Shown here piece after piece: positions 8,992-17,904 of a stretch of DNA of 64,000 bases. Location: positions 1-64,000 of the forward strand of contig JACDHS010000004.1 in the NCBI GenBank assembly GCA_013820875.1, written 5' to 3'. Position numbers and translations under genes: made by a program. Position 1 is the first letter of the stretch. Each line of letters begins with the position of its first letter. The notes under the pieces are model-generated. The model saw only the letters and a program-made list of their open reading frames with translations. It had not been told where the DNA came from and ran no database searches. The stretch comes from Verrucomicrobiota bacterium. Its GTDB lineage: Bacteria > Verrucomicrobiota > Verrucomicrobiia > Limisphaerales > JACDHS01.

Positions 8992-10877
8992 CGAAACAGC
9001 ACGTAAAAGAGAACCACCGCCACGCCAGCAACGATCAGGAACGCGTAGGTCTGTAGATTGCCGGTCTGCACGAGGCGCAATGCGCGTCCGAAAAGCTCGG
9101 TTGTGCCATGCGTCCCGCGCACAAGAAGTCCGGCGATGATCCACCGATCAATTGCATCCGCCAGTTTAGCCACGGCTTCATGAGTCATGAAAATGAGAGC
9201 GGAATAGATCTCATCAAAATAGAATCGGCCGCGCATGGCGCGGGAAAGTGCGCCAAGCTTCCCTGGCAAGGGATCGCGTTGGGCGCCGGCATAGAATTTG
9301 TAGGCCACAGTAAAGCCAACAACGACCGCGAAAATCCCGAACAAAGCCGCCACTGGAGCATGCACGATTGGCGCAATGAACTCAGCGTACCAGGGAAAAT
9401 GGTGTTCACTTCCCGGAAAGACTTTTGCTTTTGCCACGTAATGATTAACGCCAATCAATCCGCCAACCACCGAAAGCACAGTGAGAAACTGCAACGGGAC
9501 TGTCATCACTTTCGGCGATTCATGCGCGTGTTCCGCAGATTCCGATTTCGGGTGTCCAAGGAAAGCCACGAAGAATAACCGGAACATATAGAACGTGGTT
9601 AGCACGGAGACGATCACACCGATTACAAACAGTCCGATGTTTGCGTCATAAGCAGCGGAAAGGACGAAATCTTTGCTGTAAAACCCGCTGAATGGCGGAA
9701 CCCCGGAAAGCGCGAGAGTGCCGATCAGGAAAGTCCAGAACGTGACAGGCATTTTCTTTTTTAACCCGCCCATCTTCCAGATGTCTTGTTCGTGGTGCAG
9801 CGCATGAATGACTGAGCCAGCCCCGAGGAACAGGAGCGCTTTGAAAAACGCGTGCGTCGTCAAATGAAACATCCCTGCGACCGGCTGGTGCGCACCAACA
9901 GCCATCACCATCAGACCAAGTTGCGAAAGCGTTGAGTAGGCGAGAATACGTTTAATGTCGTTTTGCTGCACGGCAATCAATGCGGCCAGCAATGCCGTCA
10001 ATCCACCGACCCAGCCAATCACTTCAAGTGCGAACGAATCGGAAAGGTTGAGCAAAAAGTAAACACGGCAAAGCATGTAAACGCCGGCGGCAACCATCGT
10101 TGCGGCGTGGATCAGAGCGGAGACCGGTGTCGGGCCTTCCATGGCGTCCGGCAACCAGACGTGCAATGGAAATTGCGCCGATTTGCCGACTGCGCCGCAG
10201 AAAAGCAGCAAGCCTACAACCGTCGCCAGACCACCAAGAGCGGCTGGATTATTGACGATTACCTCCTGGAGAACTGTGAAATTCAAACTGCCGAGCAGCG
10301 ACCACACCATGATGATTCCCAGGAGAAAGCCAAAATCACCCAATCGATTCGTAATAAATGCTTTCTTTGCCGCGTCGGCTGCGGGCGGGCGTTCGTACCA
10401 AAAACCAATCAGGAGATAACTGGAAACACCAACGAGTTCCCAAAAGATGAACATCTGGAGAAAATTGTTGCTCAAGACAATCCCGAGCATTGAAAACGTA
10501 AAGAGACTCAAGCTCGCGAAGTAGCGGGAAACCGCACGGTCTTCGTGCATGTAACCCCAGGAATAAATGTGAATCGCACTCCCCACACCGGTCACGATCA
10601 GCAGCATCAATTTACTCAGCGGATCGATAGTAATCCCGAAATCCACGATGAAGTTCCCCACCGAAAGCCAGTCCATACTGAGCTTTGGCGAGGTTACGGT
10701 GTCTGTGCCGGTTGCAACAAACAGGATCAGGCTAAGAATAAAGCTGATAACGATGGCGCCAATGGAAATGCCGGCGCTCAATCCGCGGTTTCGCTTCGTA
10801 AAAAACGTAATCACCAAAGCCGATACCAACGGCACAAACAAAATGAACCAGGGAAAGTTAAGCAAAACGTCGTTCAT
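8988..10877 (-). CDS. nuoL: NADH-quinone oxidoreductase subunit L
   Basis: [42 protein letters not shown]-type NuoL sequence; 4-bp overlap with nuoM. Confidence 0.95.
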   Translation of the reverse strand: [629 protein letters not shown]

Positions 10878-10998
10878 TCGAGAAAATGGCAAATTGAGAT
10901 TTCAGAAGCGCCACATGCGGAACCAGAAGCCCCGGCCGGGAGCGACAAAGCTTCAGATTTGAGATGTTCAGAGTTCATTTTGCAATTCCCAGGTTCTG

Positions 10999-11304
10999 CT
11001 ACAGCTTCATGGTGGTCAGGTCTTCAACATGCGCACTCTGCTTCTTACGATAGAGCGCAACAATCAGCGCCAGCCCGACAGCCACTTCTGCTGCCGCCAC
11101 TGTAATGATGAAAAACACAATGACCTGTCCATCCATTTTGTTGTTGTAGCGAGAGAACGCAACAAGGGCGAGGTTCGCTGCATTCAACATCAATTCCAAA
11201 GACATGTAGATGATGAGCAGATTGCGCCGCACGATCACGCCCCACAAACCAAGGCAAAACAGAATCGTGCTAACGATCAGATAATGTTCAAGTCCGACGT
11301 TCAT
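10999..11304 (-). CDS. nuoK: NADH-quinone oxidoreductase subunit K
   Basis: MNVGLEHYLIVSTILFCLGLWGVIVRRNLLIIYMSLELMLNAANLALVAFSR; start set at the internal ATG. Confidence 0.95.
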   Translation of the reverse strand: MNVGLEHYLIVSTILFCLGLWGVIVRRNLLIIYMSLELMLNAANLALVAFSRYNNKMDGQVIVFFIITVAAAEVAVGLALIVALYRKKQSAHVEDLTTMKL

Positions 11305-11312
11305 ATTGGAAA

Positions 11313-11406
11313 CCGAACGGAACATTGGAGTAGTGGAGTAATGGAGTGGCGGAAGGTGCGCTCCCGCGCCACTCCAATACTCCAGCACTCCAATGCTCCG
11401 TTCCGC
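11313..11406. repeat. Imperfect inverted-repeat hairpin element (GGAGTAATGGAG type) in the nuoK-nuoJ gap
   Basis: Left arm gaacggaacattggagtagtggagtaatggagtggcg pairs with right arm cgccactccaatactccagcactccaatgctccgttcc with few mismatches. Confidence 0.8.
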
Positions 11407-11410
11407 TTTC

Positions 11411-11920
11411 TCACTTCAAATCCTTTTTGCTGAGCAATATTACTCCCACCATCGCCACCAGCAGCAGCAGCGACAAAATTTCAAACGGCAAAACGTAATC
11501 TGTAAAAAGCTTTCTCCCCAGGGCCACTGTTGAACCTTGCAATGTTAGCTCCGTCGGCGGGAGCGTTTTGGCATAACTTAGAATGGAGCGCCCGATCAAA
11601 AAGGCGATGGCTCCCACAGCAATTGTCCCGAGGCCAGCGCCAATGGTTTTGACTTTCCTGCGCTCTTCTTCTTTTAAATCGAGCAACATGATGACGAACA
11701 GGAAGAGAACAATGACGGCACCCGCATAGACCAGGATTTGTACCGCCGCGAGAAAGAAGGCGTTCAGCAAAATGAAAAGTCCCGCCATGAAAACAATCGT
11801 CAGGACGAGAAACATGGCGCTGGTCACCGGGTTGCGGCTGAAAGGATTGGCGACCACCATGACACCGCAGGCAACTGTCAGAAACGCTAGTATGTAGAAG
11901 AAAATGTCGGCAGCGCTCAT
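11411..11920 (-). CDS. nuoJ: NADH-quinone oxidoreductase subunit J
   Basis: Membrane subunit (AVQILVYAGAVIVLFLFVIMLLDLK). Confidence 0.95.
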   Translation of the reverse strand: MSAADIFFYILAFLTVACGVMVVANPFSRNPVTSAMFLVLTIVFMAGLFILLNAFFLAAVQILVYAGAVIVLFLFVIMLLDLKEEERRKVKTIGAGLGTIAVGAIAFLIGRSILSYAKTLPPTELTLQGSTVALGRKLFTDYVLPFEILSLLLLVAMVGVILLSKKDLK

Positions 11921-12447
11921 TTATTTTTCCACTTCCAGATCTTGTCCTGGTGCACACCGCCCAGTGAAAGCAGTTTTTCTTTGTTGTAGATGAGTTCTTC
12001 GCGACTTTCCGCATTCAACGAATAATCGTTTTGCAGGAAGATGGCTTCCTCCGGGCAGACTTCCTGGCAGAAGCCACAGAAGATGCAGCGCAGCATGTTG
12101 ATCTCGAACTCCTGCGGCGCCTTTTCCACGTTGCCAACCTCGGGAGATCCTTGCGGACCAGGCGGCGTGATCTTGATGGCTTTCGGCGGACAAACAAATT
12201 CGCAAAGCTGGCAGGAAACACATTTGGTGCGGCCTTCCGGATCCCTGACGAGATACGGAGCACCACGGTAACCCTCACCCACAACCCATTTCTTTTCTGG
12301 ATAATATCCGCCTGAGAGCTCTTTGCCTGCGGTGTGGCCTTTGAAAAGGGTATTTGCAAAATGCCGCCAGGTGACTTTAAACCCGCCAGCAAGCGCCGGG
12401 AGATAAAGCCGTTCCAACAGACTTAATTTTTTGCGTTGTACAATCAT
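11917..12447 (-). CDS. nuoI: NADH-quinone oxidoreductase subunit I (2x[4Fe-4S])
   Basis: CVSCQLCEFVCPPKAI and CIFCGFCQEVCPEEAI ferredoxin motifs; start at MIVQRKK. Confidence 0.94.
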   Translation of the reverse strand: MIVQRKKLSLLERLYLPALAGGFKVTWRHFANTLFKGHTAGKELSGGYYPEKKWVVGEGYRGAPYLVRDPEGRTKCVSCQLCEFVCPPKAIKITPPGPQGSPEVGNVEKAPQEFEINMLRCIFCGFCQEVCPEEAIFLQNDYSLNAESREELIYNKEKLLSLGGVHQDKIWKWKNK

Positions 12448-12467
12448 CTTCTTCTTTGCGGCCACAC

Positions 12468-13637
12468 TTACGGACCAACTACCACTGGAGGGCGATACAC
12501 CAGCATCAAAATCACGGCAACAATCAAAACGTTTGCCAGCGCCATCGGAATAAATCTTTTCCAACCCAAATTCATGAGTTGATCATAACGGAACCGGGGA
12601 AACATCCAGCGCACCCAGATAAAGAGCACCAGCAGCATCACCGTCTTCGTCAGGAAAATCAAAATGTGCGCGATTCCCATCCCAATGGTTGTAGCGGGTT
12701 GATCAGCAATCCAAGGCAGTGACCATCCACCGAGGAAAAGCGTCACCATCAGACCGCATCCAGCGATAATCGCCGCGTATTCACCCATGAAAAAGAGGGC
12801 GAACTTCATGGAGCTGTATTCGGTGTTGTAACCAGCGACCAGTTCAGTTTCGGATTCCGGCAAGTCGAACGGCAGCCGATTTGTTTCAGCAAAAGCCGAT
12901 ACCATGAAAATGAAAAAGGAGAGCAACGCAAAGGGCCACACGAGATAGCTTAAAAGGGTTTGTTCCTGCGCAAATGGCGGGAAAATAAACCAACCGTGCT
13001 GGGCCTGGTACGAAACGATTTCGCCCAGGTTGAGCTTGCCAACAACCAGGAAAATCGGAACAACCGACATACCCATGGCGATTTCGTAGGAAATCATTTG
13101 GGCGCTGGAACGGATGCTGCCGAGAAAAGGGTATTTGGAATTCGCCGAATAGCCCGCCAGCACAATTCCGTAAACTCCAAGGGAGACGACTCCGAACGTA
13201 AAAAGAATACCGATGTCCAGATCGGCGATAACCATTTTCTGAGTGTTCAGATTAGAACCGAAAGGAATGATCGCGATGGCAAGTAACGCCGGGATGAAAG
13301 TGATCGCCGGTGCGATCCAGTAATACGCCTTCCGCACATAATCGGGAGTGAAATCTTCTTTGAGAAAGGACTTCACACCGTCGGCCAATGGTTGCCAGAT
13401 CCCGAGACGCGTGAGGAAAGGACCCAACACGGGAATGGAACCGATCAACGGCAACGACACCCGATTTGGTCCCTGGCGATCCTGGATGAATGCAGAAATT
13501 TTCCGTTCTGCCAAAACAGCGTATGCCACCATCGTCATGACCACGCCGAACACGATAGCAATTTTCACGAAGCTCCAGAGGGCGAATTGCCCCGTGGAAC
13601 CTAAGCTGTCGTAAAATCCTGTTAGTGCGCTGATCAT
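12468..13637 (-). CDS. nuoH: NADH-quinone oxidoreductase subunit H
   Basis: ERKISAFIQDRQGPNRV and SAFAETNRLPFDLPESETELVAGYNTEYSSMKFA signatures. Confidence 0.96.
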   Translation of the reverse strand: MISALTGFYDSLGSTGQFALWSFVKIAIVFGVVMTMVAYAVLAERKISAFIQDRQGPNRVSLPLIGSIPVLGPFLTRLGIWQPLADGVKSFLKEDFTPDYVRKAYYWIAPAITFIPALLAIAIIPFGSNLNTQKMVIADLDIGILFTFGVVSLGVYGIVLAGYSANSKYPFLGSIRSSAQMISYEIAMGMSVVPIFLVVGKLNLGEIVSYQAQHGWFIFPPFAQEQTLLSYLVWPFALLSFFIFMVSAFAETNRLPFDLPESETELVAGYNTEYSSMKFALFFMGEYAAIIAGCGLMVTLFLGGWSLPWIADQPATTIGMGIAHILIFLTKTVMLLVLFIWVRWMFPRFRYDQLMNLGWKRFIPMALANVLIVAVILMLVYRPPVVVGP

Positions 13638-13638
13638 G

Positions 13639-15351
13639 TTAAATTTGAACCGTCACTCCGGCATCTCCCAGTCCCGCCCATGTGACGCCATGGAATGCCG
13701 GAACTTCTTTGGCCATTTCATTAAAAAGACCTTCGATACTGACAAACCCATTTTGGCCAGTGACGTTGATAACCAATTCGTGCAGGAATTCCCATTCCGG
13801 GCGAGCATCGCCTTTGGGCTGCAACGCTTGCATGAATCGTTGCACGCGACCTTTCACATTCACAAAGCTGCCGCGTTTCTCGACATGTGCGCAACCGGGC
13901 AAAAAGTAGTGAGCCGCAGCCGTCGTGGCACTCGGCAAGATGTCCGAAACAATCAGGTGCTCCAACTGGCTAAGCAACTCGGCAGTGATGCCGTGTTTCG
14001 TCACATCTTCTCCGAACACGATTAAAGTCTTGATGCTGCCGCCACGGATGCCATCGGCAATCTTCGGCAGACTCGATCCCATCTTCTCTGGAGCGATTCC
14101 GATTAACCGTGAACCGGTGCTGTTTGGATTGCGATCCGGGTCCAGCAACAACCGATCCCCTTCGCCAACGCGCGGAACAGAATCGGTGATCGCATTAAAC
14201 TTGGCCGCCAATTTCTTGAGGAGATAAAGCTCTTCATTCGTCTGGCGTGCAGAAGCAACGATGGCGACTGAACCCGCCGCAGCTCGGAGCAGAATTTCAG
14301 AGATGTACTGAATCGCATTCGCCCAAGTTTGAACTTTGAGCTTCGAACCTTGTACTTGCGTAAGCCGGTCTTCGCGATTGATCCACTTATAATTTAACCG
14401 GCCGTAATCGCACATCCAGGTGGAGTTGACCGCATCGTTCTCACGCGGTTCATAGCGATACATCACATTCTCGCGCGAACCGATGATGGTGTTGCAACCG
14501 GTGCCGCAACTCGTGCAAAGGCTCTTGGTTTCTTTGAGGAACCAGACCCGCATCTTGAATCGGAAATCTTTTGATGTCAGCGCACCCACCGGACAAATGT
14601 CGACGGTGTTCAACGTGTAATTGTTCTCGAACTTCGTGCCGGGATAGGAGGCGATCGTGTTATAGCTGCCGCGATTCACGATGCCCAGCTTGTCATCACC
14701 GACGATGTCCTTGGTGAAACGAATGCAACGCGTGCAGAGAATGCAACGTTCATCGTCCAGCATGATACGCGGGCCGAGATCAACCTGCTTGGGCTTGTGG
14801 ACTTTCTCTTCCACAAAGCGGCTGGCTGATTTGCCGTAATCAACCGAATACTCCTGCAGCTTGCATTCACCGGCCTGATCGCAGATGGGACAATCCAGCG
14901 GATGATTGATCAGCAGCGATTCCAAAATGCCTTCGCGCATCTGTTTCGTCGCCTCGGAACTCGGATACAGTTCCATTCCCGGAGAAATCGGACTCGCACA
15001 AGCAATCGCGCCACGCGGAGAGCTTGGTTCGTAAGGCAGAACCGACTTGATAATTTTCGGTGTGCCGTCCGGATTAAGAACAGGCTTTCTGTCAGGCCCC
15101 ATTGCTGGCGTGCCGAATTCCACGAGGCACATGCGGCAGTTGCCCGCTATCGGCAACTTCGGATGATAACAATAATGCGGCACATCGATGCCGGCGACCT
15201 GGCAGGCCTGCAGCATGGTCGTCGGCTGCAACTTGCCCTGCCAATCAGGCGTCATCTTCGGGACATCAAACTCCCGCCCGTCCACCTTGATCTTAACCGT
15301 TTCGATCGGTGGCGGCGTAGGTTTTGTTTCAGTTGTCGCTTGAGTCGACAT
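13639..15351 (-). CDS. nuoG: NADH-quinone oxidoreductase subunit G
   Basis: N-terminal [2Fe-2S], His/Cys Fe-S motifs (CPICDQAGECKLQEYS, CILCTRCIRF), partial molybdopterin-like region. Confidence 0.94.
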   Translation of the reverse strand: MSTQATTETKPTPPPIETVKIKVDGREFDVPKMTPDWQGKLQPTTMLQACQVAGIDVPHYCYHPKLPIAGNCRMCLVEFGTPAMGPDRKPVLNPDGTPKIIKSVLPYEPSSPRGAIACASPISPGMELYPSSEATKQMREGILESLLINHPLDCPICDQAGECKLQEYSVDYGKSASRFVEEKVHKPKQVDLGPRIMLDDERCILCTRCIRFTKDIVGDDKLGIVNRGSYNTIASYPGTKFENNYTLNTVDICPVGALTSKDFRFKMRVWFLKETKSLCTSCGTGCNTIIGSRENVMYRYEPRENDAVNSTWMCDYGRLNYKWINREDRLTQVQGSKLKVQTWANAIQYISEILLRAAAGSVAIVASARQTNEELYLLKKLAAKFNAITDSVPRVGEGDRLLLDPDRNPNSTGSRLIGIAPEKMGSSLPKIADGIRGGSIKTLIVFGEDVTKHGITAELLSQLEHLIVSDILPSATTAAAHYFLPGCAHVEKRGSFVNVKGRVQRFMQALQPKGDARPEWEFLHELVINVTGQNGFVSIEGLFNEMAKEVPAFHGVTWAGLGDAGVTVQI

Positions 15352-15352
15352 T

Positions 15353-15613
15353 TTAAATCTTTCCAGCGTGCAAATCGGCAATCGGGAAAATCATTTCGTA
15401 ATCGCCCCACATCAGATTGCCGTAATGCAGGTGAAAGTTTTTGAATTTGTTAAGCCTTCGAAAGGCTGTGATCTCCGGATTTTTTGCTTTGCCAAGAAAA
15501 GGACCGAAATCCATAACACGCCTCGTTCCATCGTTAAAATCGAGAGAAATTCGATAATCACCGAGGTATGTAGCTTCAGTTATTTCCAAATACGCTGTCA
15601 TTGGCGCTTTCAT
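15353..15613 (-). CDS. DUF2442-like protein
   Basis: EATYLGDYRISLDFNDGTRRVMDFGPFLG...F..F.LHYGNLMWGDYEMIFPIADLHAGKI matches the DUF2442 pattern. Confidence 0.8.
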   Translation of the reverse strand: MKAPMTAYLEITEATYLGDYRISLDFNDGTRRVMDFGPFLGKAKNPEITAFRRLNKFKNFHLHYGNLMWGDYEMIFPIADLHAGKI

Positions 15614-15703
15614 TTCAGTTTCCTCGTAATCACTTGCGGTTTGTGATGGATGTGTTTCACAAAGTAATCAATCCAAACCAAAATATTCATAAAGCTTTGG
15701 CAT
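15613..15703 (-). pseudogene. Possible decayed DUF4160-like partner of the DUF2442 gene
   Basis: ATG at 15703 encodes MPKLYEYFGLD then a stop; another frame continues FVKHIHHKPQVITRKLK up to the DUF2442 start. Confidence 0.4.
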
Positions 15704-15709
15704 TGTCGT

Positions 15710-17104
15710 CTATTTTGGACCAGCACCAGCATTCCTTGCTTCATCCGCAGCCCCCTTAGCCTCAAATTCATCTTTGAACTTCTTAACAAAACTCAGCACC
15801 GGCCAGGAACAGGCTTCGCCGAAGGCGCAAATCGTTCGACCCTGAATATTCTGCGCAATGTTCACCAGGTAATCAGCATCCTGTTTGCGACCATGTCCGT
15901 GCGTCATGCGGTGTAATGCTTTGCTCATCCAGAGCGAACCTTCGCGGCACGGGGTGCATTGACCGCAACTTTCGTGCGCGTAAAATTCGCCCAGGTTGGC
16001 GAGCACCTCGACAACGTCCACCGAATCATCCATTACGATGATTGCGCTGGAACCGGACATACTGCCCGCCGCCTGCAACGAATCGAAATCGTAAGGCAAG
16101 TCGAGCATGTCCGTCTCGACTTCGGTCATTGTGCCGTCGGCGTTCTTCTTCTTGAGTTTAAACTTCTCGCCTGCTTTAAAAACTTTCGCGGAGGAACCGC
16201 CGGGAATAACTGCCTTCAACTTCCGACCGTCCAGCAGTCCGCCACCAAAATTGGAATGATAGATCAGTTCGCCAATCGTTACCTTCCCGACTTCAATCTC
16301 GTAATAGCCCGGCTTCTTCACCTGGCCGCTCAAGCTCACGATACGAGTACCGGTATTATTCGGAGTGCCCAGTTTGGAATAGGCCGCGCCCCCCATATCG
16401 ATGATGTGTTTCACGTGACAGAGTGTTTCCACGTTGTTCACGATTGTCGGGCTCATGTAGAGACCGAGAATGGCTGGAAAATAGGGAGGCTTGATGCGTG
16501 GGTAAGCGCGTTTTCCTTCGAGCGATTCGATCAGACCCGTCTCTTCGCCGCAGATATAAGCACCTGCGCCGCGATGAACGTAGATTTCAAGATCGTAACC
16601 CGTGCCTAAAATGTTTTTACCCAGGAAATTCTTCGCGCGGGCTTCTGCCAACGCCTGATTCAACAACTTTGCACCCGCCGGAAACTCGCCCCGGATATAG
16701 AGATAAGCGAGCTTCACGTCATTGGCGAAGCAGGAGATGATCATCCCCTCAATCAATTGATGGGGATCTTTATGAATGATCTGGCGATCCTTAAAAGTGC
16801 CCGGCTCGGATTCGTCCGCGTTGCAGATCAGGTAGATGGGCTTGCCACTCTTACGATCCACGAAGCTCCACTTCATCCCGGCGGAAAAACCGGCGCCACC
16901 ACGACCGCGCAGTCCGGATGCTTTGACATCATCACGAATCTGCTCCTGTGCGGACTGCTTCTTGCCGTCTGGCAAATCCTTCGGCTGCAGCGCAATCGCC
17001 TTCTTGAGCGATTCGTAGCCGCCATGGCGCAAATAACATTCCAAGTCGGGTGTGTAACCCGGCTGATCAATGTTTTTTAATATGAGCCGATATTGTTCGG
17101 GCAT
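15710..17104 (-). CDS. nuoF: NADH-quinone oxidoreductase subunit F
   Basis: RGRGGAGFSAGMKW, ICNADESEPGTFKDR, ESCGQCTPCREG motifs. Confidence 0.96.
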   Translation of the reverse strand: MPEQYRLILKNIDQPGYTPDLECYLRHGGYESLKKAIALQPKDLPDGKKQSAQEQIRDDVKASGLRGRGGAGFSAGMKWSFVDRKSGKPIYLICNADESEPGTFKDRQIIHKDPHQLIEGMIISCFANDVKLAYLYIRGEFPAGAKLLNQALAEARAKNFLGKNILGTGYDLEIYVHRGAGAYICGEETGLIESLEGKRAYPRIKPPYFPAILGLYMSPTIVNNVETLCHVKHIIDMGGAAYSKLGTPNNTGTRIVSLSGQVKKPGYYEIEVGKVTIGELIYHSNFGGGLLDGRKLKAVIPGGSSAKVFKAGEKFKLKKKNADGTMTEVETDMLDLPYDFDSLQAAGSMSGSSAIIVMDDSVDVVEVLANLGEFYAHESCGQCTPCREGSLWMSKALHRMTHGHGRKQDADYLVNIAQNIQGRTICAFGEACSWPVLSFVKKFKDEFEAKGAADEARNAGAGPK

Positions 17105-17244
17105 CTCGATTTACGATCTGCGATTTACGATTGACGGCTTTGCCGCCTTCTCGAACGCCGCAGACCAGGCGTTTACTTTTTTCCAATCAAAACGCGTGCC
17201 GCGCTTGACTCAAAAATCTAATGTTCTACTTTCTGCTCTCTGTC

Positions 17245-17318
17245 TGCCCGATAGTGTAACGGTAGCACAAGTGACTCTGAATCACTTTGTCATGGTTCAA
17301 ATCCATGTCGGGCAGCCA
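17245..17318 (+). tRNA. tRNA-Gln (anticodon CTG), CCA encoded
   Basis: Acceptor TGCCCGA/TCGGGCA, anticodon arm AGTGA-CTCTGAA-TCACT, T-arm with TTCAAATC, discriminator G plus CCA. Confidence 0.92.
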
Positions 17319-17321
17319 ACT

Positions 17322-17807
17322 TCACTTACACTTTCCTACAATTTCATCCGCTTTCCCGTGCGAAACCGCTTCGTAAAAATCTTCGTTGCACATCATCACC
17401 GGACCAGTCCCACAACTCGCCAGGCATTCGACAAACTCGACGGAAAACTTCCCATCCTTGCTCGTCTGCACCCCATGCGCTTTCGGATCCAGCGCAAACT
17501 TCTCGCAAAAATGTTTGTGCAGCTTGCCCGAACCAGCCAACGCGCAGCTCAAGGTGCGGCACACTTTGATCTGATACTTACCCGCAGGTTCCTGACGGAA
17601 CATCGGATAAAACGTCACCAACTCGTAAACATTGATCGGCTGCAACTCCAGCTTGTCGGCGATCCATTCCGTTGCTTCTTTCGAGATGTAACCGAAATGT
17701 TCCTGGATCGCATGCAGGAACATCAGCGACGCACTCCGTTTTTCCGGGTAATGCGTCACGAGTTCGTTTAACTCGGCTTCGAGTGCTGCTGGAACTGTAA
17801 AACTCAT
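17322..17807 (-). CDS. nuoE: NADH-quinone oxidoreductase subunit E
   Basis: VYELVTFYPMFRQEPAGKYQIKVCRTLSCALAG...CLASCGTGPVMMCNEDFYE; start at MSFTVP. Confidence 0.95.
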   Translation of the reverse strand: MSFTVPAALEAELNELVTHYPEKRSASLMFLHAIQEHFGYISKEATEWIADKLELQPINVYELVTFYPMFRQEPAGKYQIKVCRTLSCALAGSGKLHKHFCEKFALDPKAHGVQTSKDGKFSVEFVECLASCGTGPVMMCNEDFYEAVSHGKADEIVGKCK

Positions 17808-17811
17808 TTGG

Positions 17812-17893
17812 AACAAATGGACTGCTGGAGTAATGAATTGATGGAGTGCTGAGAATACACCACTCCAACTCCCCAATTCTCCAATACTCCGTT
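17812..17893. repeat. Second GGAGTAATGGAG-type imperfect inverted repeat, in the nuoE-nuoD gap
   Basis: ggactgctggagtaatgaattgatggagtg ... cactccaactccccaattctccaatactccg, reverse-complementary with mismatches. Confidence 0.65.
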
Positions 17894-17904
17894 AGATTTT
17901 CCGT

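Noticed and set aside
17105-17145. Short direct repeat cgatttacgat near the nuoF start
   Set aside because: Two imperfect copies only; too short to interpret.
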